Origin: UBA1660 sp964462035
Lineage (GTDB): Bacteria; Myxococcota_A; Polyangia; Polyangiales; Houyiibacteriaceae
DNA: 64,000 bases
Direction: 5' to 3'
Assembly (NCBI GenBank): GCA_964462035.1
Contig: CAYXAP010000049.1
Location: 6,409-70,408, forward strand
Of this stretch, positions 35,910 to 43,485 are shown piece by piece. The notes beneath the pieces were generated by a model. That model made no database searches, was not told the DNA's origin, and saw only the letters and a program-made list of their open reading frames with translations. Made by a program: the position numbers and the translations under genes. Numbering within the stretch: position 1 is the first letter of the stretch; each line of letters starts with the position of its first letter.

Positions 35910-36266
35910 GTGAGCGTGACGGTCTACCAGTATCCGAAGTGCAGCACGTGCCGAAAGGCCCTGAAGTGGCTCGATGAGCACGGCGTGGCGTTCGAGACGA
36001 TCGACATCACCGAGAAGCCGCCGTCGAAGGCTGCGCTGAAGCGCCATTGGAAGGCGAGTGGGCTGCCGTTGAAGAAGTTCTTCAACACCGCCGGTCAGTC
36101 CTACCGGAACGGCGGTTTCAAAGACCGCCTCCCAGAGATGAGCGAGGGCGACCAGCTCGGCGCGCTCGCGGCCGACGGGAAGCTGATCAAGCGCCCGATC
36201 GTCATCGCGGGCGACACGGTCCTGGTCGGCTTCTCGGCGGACCGCTACGCCGAGGTCTTCGGCTGA
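35910..36266 (+). CDS. ArsC/Spx family thiol reductase-like protein
   Basis: A 118-residue protein starting at GTG 35910. It has the family's 'YQYPKCSTCRKALKWLDEHG' N-terminus, with CSTC (12-15) containing both redox Cys. 'KRPIVIAGDTVLVGFSADRYAEVF' is the typical C-terminal half. This is the arsenate-reductase-like YffB/MgsR group; most such proteins are of unknown substrate and no ars genes are adjacent, so arsenate reduction is not implied. Confidence 0.9.
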   Translation: MSVTVYQYPKCSTCRKALKWLDEHGVAFETIDITEKPPSKAALKRHWKASGLPLKKFFNTAGQSYRNGGFKDRLPEMSEGDQLGALAADGKLIKRPIVIAGDTVLVGFSADRYAEVFG

Positions 36267-36286
36267 GAGCCTGGTAGCCTTCGGCC

Positions 36287-37996
36287 GTGGCGATCTTCCC
36301 GCGCATCCGGCCGAGGGTCGCGCTCTACGTCCAGCCCCTCGAGCTGGTGGCGGGCGAGCCGCTCGAGCTGCGTGTGCACATCGACGCACCGCGCCCGCGA
36401 AAGGTCGACCGCATCGACCTCTGGGTGGAGCAACAGGTTCGCTCCACTCGCGGCGTCGGTTCCCGCTTTCGCCATCACGCCCAGCTCAGTGGTTCGCGGG
36501 TGCTTCCCCGAGGGCTGACCCAACTGGTCGCCAGAGCGGTGATGCCCTCCTCGGCTCTGCCGGACCATCGTGGGACGCGAGTCTCCGTGTCGACCACCGT
36601 TCAGGTCGCGCTGCAGACGCGATGGCGGCTCGACGTGAACCGCTCGTTCCAGCTGCGGGTCCGGGGTGCCCCGCGCGAGGGGCCGGTGGAGCCGCTCCTC
36701 TTCTCCTCACGGACACCTGGGCGCGGGGGGCCACACCTCGAAGGGAGCTTGGACCGTTCGGTGCTCCGCCCTGGCGGCATGCTCACGGGGCGGGTCGCGT
36801 CGATCGGTACCGACTGTCGAGGTCTTCGGGTCCAGCTCGCGTCGACGGAGCGCGACGCGACCGGGCGGACCGCCGGCGCGCGGTGGACGCTGAAGGTCGA
36901 CGGACCGCTACTGGACGGGGAGACGGTCCCCTTCGCAATGAGCATCCCCGAGCAGGTCACGCCCAGCTTCGAGGCGGGCATGGTCGCGCTCGACTGGGCG
37001 GTCGAGCTCCGCGCCGAGCGGGCCCTCGCCCTCGACATGGAGCTGCGGATCCCGGTCGAGGTCGGCCTCCATTCGGGCGGGCCAGAGCCCCGGGTCGAGG
37101 CGCCGATGGTCGGCAACGAGCGGGTCGCCGCGCTCTGGCAGCGCACCGCTCGACGGATGGGCGCGGTCTTCGACGGCCGTACCCTGCAGGACCGGGTCGG
37201 TTCGGTGGACGTCACGGTCGGGGCCGTCGGTGACTCGCTGGAAGCCGAGCTGGTGTTCCCTCCGCTCGGCATCGGACTCGAGGGCGGCGAGCGCGATGGG
37301 CTGCGTCGCCTCGCGGGCGCGCTCAGCAGCCATGGGAAGGTGCCAGGCCTGGGCGAGCGGTGGAACGATCTCTTCTACGCGACCTCCCGCGAGCCCGCCC
37401 AGGCTCAGGCGTTCCTCCCGCGCGCGCTCGGCCATCTGGTCGCGGTCCGCTTTCGTGGCGCGACCGATGAACGTCTCACGTTGAGCATCGACGCGGCCCG
37501 CGACGACGGGAAGGAGCTCGAGCGGCTCTTCCGACTCGCGCGCCGGGTGGCCGAGCGCTTGCCCGAAGCCGCTGCCGGAATACCGATGCCATTCTCCATG
37601 GAGCCGCACCGGTCGAGTTGGGAGGCCTCGGCGAAGGCCCTCGAGGCGAAGCTCTCTAGTGGCTCGCCTCGGCTGGAGGCGATCGATGGTGCGTGGATCA
37701 TCGAGACCCGCTGGCTCGATGAGGGGGTGCGCACCGCGATCGCGCACCGGACGACCACCCCCATCGACGATCGCCTGCACGTCGACTTCGGCGAGCCCCT
37801 GCCGGACGTCCTGAGCCGCGACGCGCGCCCGCTCGCCGACGCGCTCGCGGCGGTCGGTCGACTGCGCATCGACGCCGACGCGGTCACGCTCGAACGAGAG
37901 GGGAGGGTGAGCGATCCGATGGAGCTCGAGCCCTTCTTGGACCGACTGGGCCGGCTCGTTCGGTCTCTCCGCGTCGACGAGGGACCCTACCGATGA
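36287..37996 (+). CDS. Arrestin/Spo0M-like N-terminal domain protein
   Basis: A 569-residue soluble protein. Residues ~10-130 read 'PRVALYVQPLELVAGEPLELRVHIDAP' and continue as paired beta strands, reminiscent of arrestin-like/Spo0M-type sandwich domains; a second such segment may cover ~150-265 ('SLDRSVLRPGGMLTGRVA'). The C-terminal ~270-569 is mixed alpha/beta and not recognised. The gene overlaps the following TPR gene by four bases (ATGA), so they are likely partners in one complex. The arrestin call is based on strand pattern only. Confidence 0.55.
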   Translation: MAIFPRIRPRVALYVQPLELVAGEPLELRVHIDAPRPRKVDRIDLWVEQQVRSTRGVGSRFRHHAQLSGSRVLPRGLTQLVARAVMPSSALPDHRGTRVSVSTTVQVALQTRWRLDVNRSFQLRVRGAPREGPVEPLLFSSRTPGRGGPHLEGSLDRSVLRPGGMLTGRVASIGTDCRGLRVQLASTERDATGRTAGARWTLKVDGPLLDGETVPFAMSIPEQVTPSFEAGMVALDWAVELRAERALALDMELRIPVEVGLHSGGPEPRVEAPMVGNERVAALWQRTARRMGAVFDGRTLQDRVGSVDVTVGAVGDSLEAELVFPPLGIGLEGGERDGLRRLAGALSSHGKVPGLGERWNDLFYATSREPAQAQAFLPRALGHLVAVRFRGATDERLTLSIDAARDDGKELERLFRLARRVAERLPEAAAGIPMPFSMEPHRSSWEASAKALEAKLSSGSPRLEAIDGAWIIETRWLDEGVRTAIAHRTTTPIDDRLHVDFGEPLPDVLSRDARPLADALAAVGRLRIDADAVTLEREGRVSDPMELEPFLDRLGRLVRSLRVDEGPYR

Positions 37997-40134
37997 GCGC
38001 CGATCTCCCGCCGGTCCGCGTCCCCGAGCCTGCGTTCATGGCGGCCTGGCCGCGGGGCATTCGGCCGGCGAGCGTCCGAGTCGCCGCGAGCTCCGTGCGC
38101 TTGCTCTTCGTCCACCCGGACGCCGGCTGGGTCGAGGCGTGGGTTCAGCTCGGCGGTCGTGCTCACGTGGGCACCGCCGAAGGATTCACGGACGACGCAC
38201 TTCAACGCCTCGTCGTCGCGCTGCAGGCGCGCTGGGCAAGCGACGCGCCGCTCTCGGACGAGTGGCTCGGCCGCGCCATTCGCCATCGCGCCGCTGCGCT
38301 CGCTGCCCACGCCCCCCTCGGCGCCGAGGGGAGCGACGATCTCGAGCGAGCCAGTCGGGTCCTCGGCGCGGCGCACGATCGGGTCTCGGCGGTGCTCGGG
38401 TTCCAGCCGGGAGATCTCCAATCGACCGATGCCGGCGCTGCAGCGTTGGCGTGCGAGGCGTTCCTCCTCGCTCTGGCCGGCCGCGGACCGGAGGCTCGAC
38501 CGCTCGCTCGGGCAGCGGCGGAGCGCGCGGTCGGGATGGAACGTCCACCCATCGCCCGCCTGCTCTCGGCGCTCGGTGCGCACGGCGCCGCCGCCGACTG
38601 CATCGAGCGCGGCCTCGGCGAGGGCTCGATGCCGCTGCCGGACGTCTCCCGACTCGCGGGGCTCGCCCGTCGGCCGGTGCTGGCGCGGACGGCGGCAGGC
38701 GCGCTCCTCGATCGCGCCGGCACGACCGCGGCGGAGCGCAGGCTCGCGCTCGACGGATTGATCGCGGCCGGTGACTTGGACGGCGCGCTCGCGTTCCTCA
38801 CGGAGCGAGTCGACACGACACCGAGCCCCGAGCTCTTCGAACGACTCGCGGAGCTGCACCTCTGGCGCCTCGAGCTCGAGCCGGCCCGTGCCTTCGCCGA
38901 GCGCGCCGGAGCCACCCCACAGGCGGCGCTGATCCTCGGCGCGGCGCGGGTCGTCGAGGGTGACCACCGCGTGGCGCTCGACCAGCTCGCGCGCATCGAC
39001 GGGGAGCCCGGCGTCACCGCTCGGCTCTGGCGGATGCGCGCGATGCTCGAGCTCGGGCGGGCGGAGGGGGCCATCGCGCTCGCCAAGGTCGGGGCCTACG
39101 CCGAACGCGTCGCCTGGAAGCTCTGGCGGGCTTACGCGGAGGGGCACGCCGATCCACGGACGACCTTTCACGGCAAGGAGGCGTACCAGGTCCGCCTGCT
39201 CCTCGAGGCGATTCACGGAGTGGAGCCGGTCGAGCGAGCCTACGCGGACGACGATCGCGCGCTCGCGCTCCTTCGCCGGACATTGGAACGGCTCGGCGGG
39301 AACTATGGGCCGCTGAGCACCTGGCTCGACGACGGGCAGCTTCAGCTGGCCGAGCTCGTCTCGCCGCGCGAGGAGGCCATCGACGCTCAGCTCGCCATCC
39401 CGGACACCGGCCTGGAGGCGGCCTTCGAGGCCCTGGACGAACAGGCGCGCCGCATGCCGGACTCACCCTTCGGCCGGACCTACCGCGCTGAGCTGCTGCT
39501 CTGGACTGGGCGCACCGCCGAGGCCGAAGCGGCCTTCGATGCGATCTGGGACGAGACGAAGACCCGCTGGGGCTACGTCGGTCTCGGCGCGGCCCGACTC
39601 TTCGCAGGCCGCCCCGACGATGCGCTCGAAGCGTGGGAAGCCGGCCTCGAGCATTACGACTACCTGCCGGCCGAGGCGACCTTCGCCTACCGCGGCGAGG
39701 CCTACCTGGCGATGGACCGGCTCGAGGAGGCGCGGGCCGAGCTCGAGCACGCGACGACCCAGAGCCCGAGTCGGGTCGGCGCCTGGGCCGCGCTCGCGGT
39801 GGCTCGCGTGCGCAGTGACGACGGACCGGGCGCGCGCGATGCCCTCGACCGAGTCGCCGAGCTCGCGCCGGCCTTGGTCGCGGTGGCCGCCCAGCAGGCC
39901 GGTGTCTCGCCCAAGACCACACGCATCGAGGAGCTCGGGGCGATGGCGCGCGCGGCCCTCGAGGCGCTCGGGGGCAACCGCGCGTCGAAGGTCTTCACCT
40001 TTCGGGACGCGAGCGGCACGTGCGCGCTTCGCGCGGTGCCGGCACGCCACTGGACCGAGCTCGCCCAACAGCTACGCCTGCTCGCCCGAGACCTCCGCAG
40101 CCTCAGTCTGCCTTTCGCCGCCGCGGAGGGGTGA
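37993..40134 (+). CDS. TPR-rich scaffold-type protein
   Basis: A 713-residue soluble protein of Ala/Leu/Glu-rich helical hairpins, with TPR-like units visible at 'AALILGAARVVEGDHRVALDQLARI', 'LFAGRPDDALEAWEAGLEHYDY' and 'GEAYLAMDRLEEARAELEHA'. The first ~55 residues and the last ~60 are beta-rich caps. It has no signal, so it is cytoplasmic. Its start lies in the stop codon of the arrestin-like gene. Its 3' end overlaps the convergent membrane protein gene by 32 bp. Confidence 0.75.
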   Translation: MSADLPPVRVPEPAFMAAWPRGIRPASVRVAASSVRLLFVHPDAGWVEAWVQLGGRAHVGTAEGFTDDALQRLVVALQARWASDAPLSDEWLGRAIRHRAAALAAHAPLGAEGSDDLERASRVLGAAHDRVSAVLGFQPGDLQSTDAGAAALACEAFLLALAGRGPEARPLARAAAERAVGMERPPIARLLSALGAHGAAADCIERGLGEGSMPLPDVSRLAGLARRPVLARTAAGALLDRAGTTAAERRLALDGLIAAGDLDGALAFLTERVDTTPSPELFERLAELHLWRLELEPARAFAERAGATPQAALILGAARVVEGDHRVALDQLARIDGEPGVTARLWRMRAMLELGRAEGAIALAKVGAYAERVAWKLWRAYAEGHADPRTTFHGKEAYQVRLLLEAIHGVEPVERAYADDDRALALLRRTLERLGGNYGPLSTWLDDGQLQLAELVSPREEAIDAQLAIPDTGLEAAFEALDEQARRMPDSPFGRTYRAELLLWTGRTAEAEAAFDAIWDETKTRWGYVGLGAARLFAGRPDDALEAWEAGLEHYDYLPAEATFAYRGEAYLAMDRLEEARAELEHATTQSPSRVGAWAALAVARVRSDDGPGARDALDRVAELAPALVAVAAQQAGVSPKTTRIEELGAMARAALEALGGNRASKVFTFRDASGTCALRAVPARHWTELAQQLRLLARDLRSLSLPFAAAEG

Positions 40135-41593
40135 CGAGGAGCAAGAGCGCGACGAGGAGCGCGTAGCCGACGTAGGGGTCGACCACGGACGCGAGCAGAC
40201 CGAGCGCCCCGAGTGGCAGACCGAGGACGAGCGCGCCTCGAGGTCGCCGGAAGGGCACCTGCCAGCGGCGCCGAAGGCGGAGCGCCAGCAGCAAGGGCAG
40301 GAAGAAGCCGCCCAGGTAGACCAGCAGCGAGAGCCACACGAGCGGCGTCGTCTCACCGCCGGTGACGACCGTCATGCCCTCGGCGGGCTGGATGGTCATG
40401 AAGTAGACCAGCGCGGCTTCACCCAGCATCGGGGCTTCCGGATGCGAGAAGAGCTGGGGAAGCAGGAGCGCCCCTCCACCGGTTGGCCAGCTGGTGGCCA
40501 CCATCTGGCTGCTGAGCGTGTACGCGTGGTCGAAGCGTCCCATGCGCCGGGCGGCGCCGACCCCGAACGCGCTCGCCGAGGTGCCGAAGCCGTCCAGCAC
40601 CGGACCCGCGTCGATGTCGAACGTCCACTCGCCATACGGCGAGTCGCGCGGGTACTCACGAAAGCCGATCGCCCAGCCCTGGTCCTGCCAGAACTCCTCC
40701 TCGTGGGTCGCGTACCAGCGCTCGGCGTCTTCCGGCCAGAGGTCGGGCGCGAAGATGCCGATCCAGGAGTTGCCGATGCCTCGCCCCGGCTGGACGTTCG
40801 TCGGCATCGCTTCGCCGACCAGGTCGACCCGGAAGCGCACCAAGCCTCGCTCGTCGTCGTAGGGTGAGACGAACGCGCGCCGGGCCCGTCGTACGAACGC
40901 GGAGTGGTCGGTGCCGAGCACCGCGTCGGCGCGCCGGATGTAGGCGACCGCCGCGAGGACGTCGATCGGGTACGTCTCGCCGGGGTAGTCCTGCAAGACC
41001 CCGTGGGGCGACCGGTCGAGGTCGCTCGCCAGGGTCTCGACCTGGTCCCGCAGGAAGGCCTCGTCTCCGTCGTCGCCGGTGATGGCCTGGTAGCTGGTGA
41101 GCCCGGCGATGAGGAGCGAGCGGAAGAAGACGTTCTCGTCGTGCAGGTAGTCGTCGCCCCAGTGCGTTCGGACCCAGGTGTGATGGCCCGGGTCCATGAT
41201 CAGATCGCGCGCGGCGCGAACGGAGGGTTCGGCGTACCCCACGTCGACGCCCTGGTCCTGGAGCGACTCGGTCGCCTGAAGGTAGAAGACGGCCGTGAAG
41301 ATGGGCCACTCGGTCCGCGGCACGTCGTGCAGCGGCGCTCGCGTCGCCGCGCCACTCTCGAGGCGCTCGCGCGCCCAGGGCTCGATGCGTTCGCTGACGC
41401 TCTGGTGCAGCGCGATGGCTCGCCTCGGAATGCCGGGGCCGGCGAGCGCCGGGTCGTTCAGGTCGCCGACGACGAGCGCGGCGGGCCAGAGGAAGAGCTC
41501 GGCGGCGCCGAGCGTGAGGAGCAGCGCCGCGAAGGCGAGCCCGTAGCGGAGGAAGCGCTGGCGATGCAGTCGCTCGTCGGTGTTGGTTGCCAT
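40103..41593 (-). CDS. Membrane protein with alpha/alpha-barrel-like domain
   Basis: A 496-residue protein with one N-terminal hydrophobic segment (~17-42), a soluble middle of about 350 residues, and three C-terminal segments (~425-475). The middle has helical hairpins with conserved Trp and acidic residues ('FYLQATESLQDQG', 'PGETYPIDVLAAVAYIRRAD', 'GPVLDGFGTSASAFGVGAARRMG'). This resembles (alpha/alpha)6 barrels of linalool-dehydratase-like or six-hairpin glycosidase enzymes. The domain assignment is a guess from pattern. It lies downstream of the LytS/LytTR genes on the same strand with a 99-bp gap, in which I see no feature. Confidence 0.6.
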   Translation of the reverse strand: MATNTDERLHRQRFLRYGLAFAALLLTLGAAELFLWPAALVVGDLNDPALAGPGIPRRAIALHQSVSERIEPWARERLESGAATRAPLHDVPRTEWPIFTAVFYLQATESLQDQGVDVGYAEPSVRAARDLIMDPGHHTWVRTHWGDDYLHDENVFFRSLLIAGLTSYQAITGDDGDEAFLRDQVETLASDLDRSPHGVLQDYPGETYPIDVLAAVAYIRRADAVLGTDHSAFVRRARRAFVSPYDDERGLVRFRVDLVGEAMPTNVQPGRGIGNSWIGIFAPDLWPEDAERWYATHEEEFWQDQGWAIGFREYPRDSPYGEWTFDIDAGPVLDGFGTSASAFGVGAARRMGRFDHAYTLSSQMVATSWPTGGGALLLPQLFSHPEAPMLGEAALVYFMTIQPAEGMTVVTGGETTPLVWLSLLVYLGGFFLPLLLALRLRRRWQVPFRRPRGALVLGLPLGALGLLASVVDPYVGYALLVALLLLVTPPRRRKAD

Positions 41594-41692
41594 GCACCCA
41601 CCCTGAGCGCGGATGGCGACGCTCGCTGGGGAGGATTGGCCGAGCGGTCGCGGTCCGCGATCGAACGGTCGCCGGGCCCATCGAGCGGCCCG

Positions 41693-42391
41693 TCAGAGGA
41701 GGCGCCGGCGGAGCTCGCGCGCCACCTGGCGGGAGACGGGGACCTCCGCACCGCCGCGCAGCACGGCGTTGTAGCCGCCCGAAGGGAGCGGTTCGAGGCG
41801 CTCCACGTGCGAGAGCTGGACCAGCGCGCGACGGTGGACCCGCAGGAAGTCGCCGCCGGCGAGCTTCCGCTCGAGCTCCTGGAGCGAGTCGCTCGACAGC
41901 CACTCGCGACCGTCCGCGTGGACCGTGACCAGGGTGCCATCGAAGACGGCGTGCGAGATCGTCTCCGTGTCGATGAGGTGCACGTCGTCGCCGACCGTCA
42001 GAGCGATCCGCGCGGGTGCTTCCGCCGTCGATCGCTCCCGAACCCGCGTCAACGCCTCATCCAGATCGGGCAGCTCGAGCGGTTTGAGCAGGTAGTGGAC
42101 GGCGCCCGTGGCGAACGCCTTCACCGCGTGCTGCTCGTGAGCGGTCACGAAGATGACCGGGATACCTCGGCGCCCGGCGAGCTCCGCGAGTTGGAGCCCG
42201 TTCAGGTCGGGCATGTCGATGTCGAGGATGGCGACGTCGATCGCGTCGGGGTCCAACGCCGCCGCTGCCTCCTCGCCGGAGCGAGCCTCCGCAGCGATGG
42301 TCACCCCGCCGGCGGTCTCGAGCAGGCGCCGGAGGCGCTTGCGCGCCATCTTCTCGTCGTCGGCGAGGAGCACCCGCAGCACGCGACTCAC
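41693..42391 (-). CDS. LytTR-type response regulator
   Basis: A 232-residue response regulator starting at GTG 42391. The receiver has the acidic pair (D11, D12), the phosphoacceptor D57 in 'AILDIDMPDLNG', and 'VIFVTAHEQHAVKAF' with the conserved Thr and 'LLKPLE' with the Lys. Residues ~130-232 are a LytTR DNA-binding domain ('RVHRRALVQLSHVERL', 'VPVSRQVARELRRRLL'). The start overlaps the kinase stop as GTGA, so the two-component pair is translationally coupled. Confidence 0.95.
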   Translation of the reverse strand: MSRVLRVLLADDEKMARKRLRRLLETAGGVTIAAEARSGEEAAAALDPDAIDVAILDIDMPDLNGLQLAELAGRRGIPVIFVTAHEQHAVKAFATGAVHYLLKPLELPDLDEALTRVRERSTAEAPARIALTVGDDVHLIDTETISHAVFDGTLVTVHADGREWLSSDSLQELERKLAGGDFLRVHRRALVQLSHVERLEPLPSGGYNAVLRGGAEVPVSRQVARELRRRLL

Positions 42392-43437
42392 GAGGGCACC
42401 GCCAGCGCGGCGATGTGGGCCTCGGGCGCCACTCGGGGGAGGGTGACCACGGCTTCGGTCCCGGCGATGCCGTCGCGCTCGGCCGCCGCCACCCGCACCG
42501 TGCCGGCGTCGGCGTAGGCCAGGGTGACCCGGCGCTCGGTGGTCGCGATCCCGGTGCCACCGTCCCGTGGGCCGTCGAACGCGCCGGCGTTCCAGATGCG
42601 AACGGTCGCCGAGGCGTCGCCGGTCTCGACGGAGAGTCGGAGCGGTGCCGCCGCGCTGCCGTGGGTGAGTGCATTCTCGAAGAGGGGCAGCAGGAGTAGC
42701 GGCGGGATCTCCATCGCGGGTACGTCGTCGAGCTGGGGCTCGATCCGATAGCGCTCGTCGTCCCGGAGTGCGTGGAGCTGGTGCAGGGCGAGCAGGAGAT
42801 CGAGCTCGCGTCGGAGCGGCCAGGTGGGCTCGCGGATCCCTTCGAAGAGGGTCCGCAGCATCCGCGAGAGCTCGAGCAGCGCCTTCTCGGCGACGGCGGG
42901 GTCTTCCCGGCACCATTCCGCGATCGCGCCGAGCGTGTTGAAGAGGAAGTGCGGGTCCAGGTGGTGGCGCAGCGCCAGCAGCCGTGCCTCTTCCGCGGCC
43001 CGTTCGAGGCTCTCGCCGCGAGCCTCGGCGAGGACCAGGTCGGAGCTGAGCTCGATGTCGCGTCCGAGGATCCACCCGGCGATGAGGACCAAGGTCAGCA
43101 GGGCCGCCATCGCCGGTGGGTGGGCGACGTAGGGCTCTTCGCCGAAGAGCGCGACCGGCCCGAGCGAGGCGCCGAGCACGAGCACCAGCGCCAGCCCGAG
43201 GTAGGCGCTCCCGCGGATGGCGTCCGGAGAGCGCCGGAACCAGCGCCAGGTCGCAGGGACGAAGCCGACGAAGAGGAGGATGAAGAGCGCGAGGGTGCTG
43301 GCCGTCGCGAGATGGCGGGTCGCCCAGAGCTCGGTGCCCACGAGCCCCGTCGCGACCAACGCGACCGGCACCAGCCGCCGCGGCATGGCGAGCGCACGCC
43401 AGCTGCCGAGCAGTACCGATCGCTCTGGTCGGGTCAC
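42388..43437 (-). CDS. LytS-type sensor histidine kinase
   Basis: About 349 residues from GTG 43437, preferred because it has a GGTGG-like ribosome site and leaves room for the divergent gene; ATG 43467 is the alternative. Four or so hydrophobic segments fill residues ~18-130. The phosphorylation site is H163 in 'HLDPHFLFNTLG'. The ATPase region has the N box 'PLFENALTHG' and the G box 'GTGIATTERR'. This is the His_kinase/LytS arrangement without a separate sensor domain; the membrane part may itself sense. Confidence 0.9.
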   Translation of the reverse strand: MTRPERSVLLGSWRALAMPRRLVPVALVATGLVGTELWATRHLATASTLALFILLFVGFVPATWRWFRRSPDAIRGSAYLGLALVLVLGASLGPVALFGEEPYVAHPPAMAALLTLVLIAGWILGRDIELSSDLVLAEARGESLERAAEEARLLALRHHLDPHFLFNTLGAIAEWCREDPAVAEKALLELSRMLRTLFEGIREPTWPLRRELDLLLALHQLHALRDDERYRIEPQLDDVPAMEIPPLLLLPLFENALTHGSAAAPLRLSVETGDASATVRIWNAGAFDGPRDGGTGIATTERRVTLAYADAGTVRVAAAERDGIAGTEAVVTLPRVAPEAHIAALAVPS

Positions 43438-43485
43438 GCCACCACCATAGCGCGGCGTGGTGGACATCGGGGGTAGGATGCCGCC

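Noticed and set aside
35910..36266. Arsenate resistance operon
   Set aside because: Only one ArsC-like protein of the YffB/MgsR type is present; there is no ArsR, ArsB or Acr3 gene nearby.
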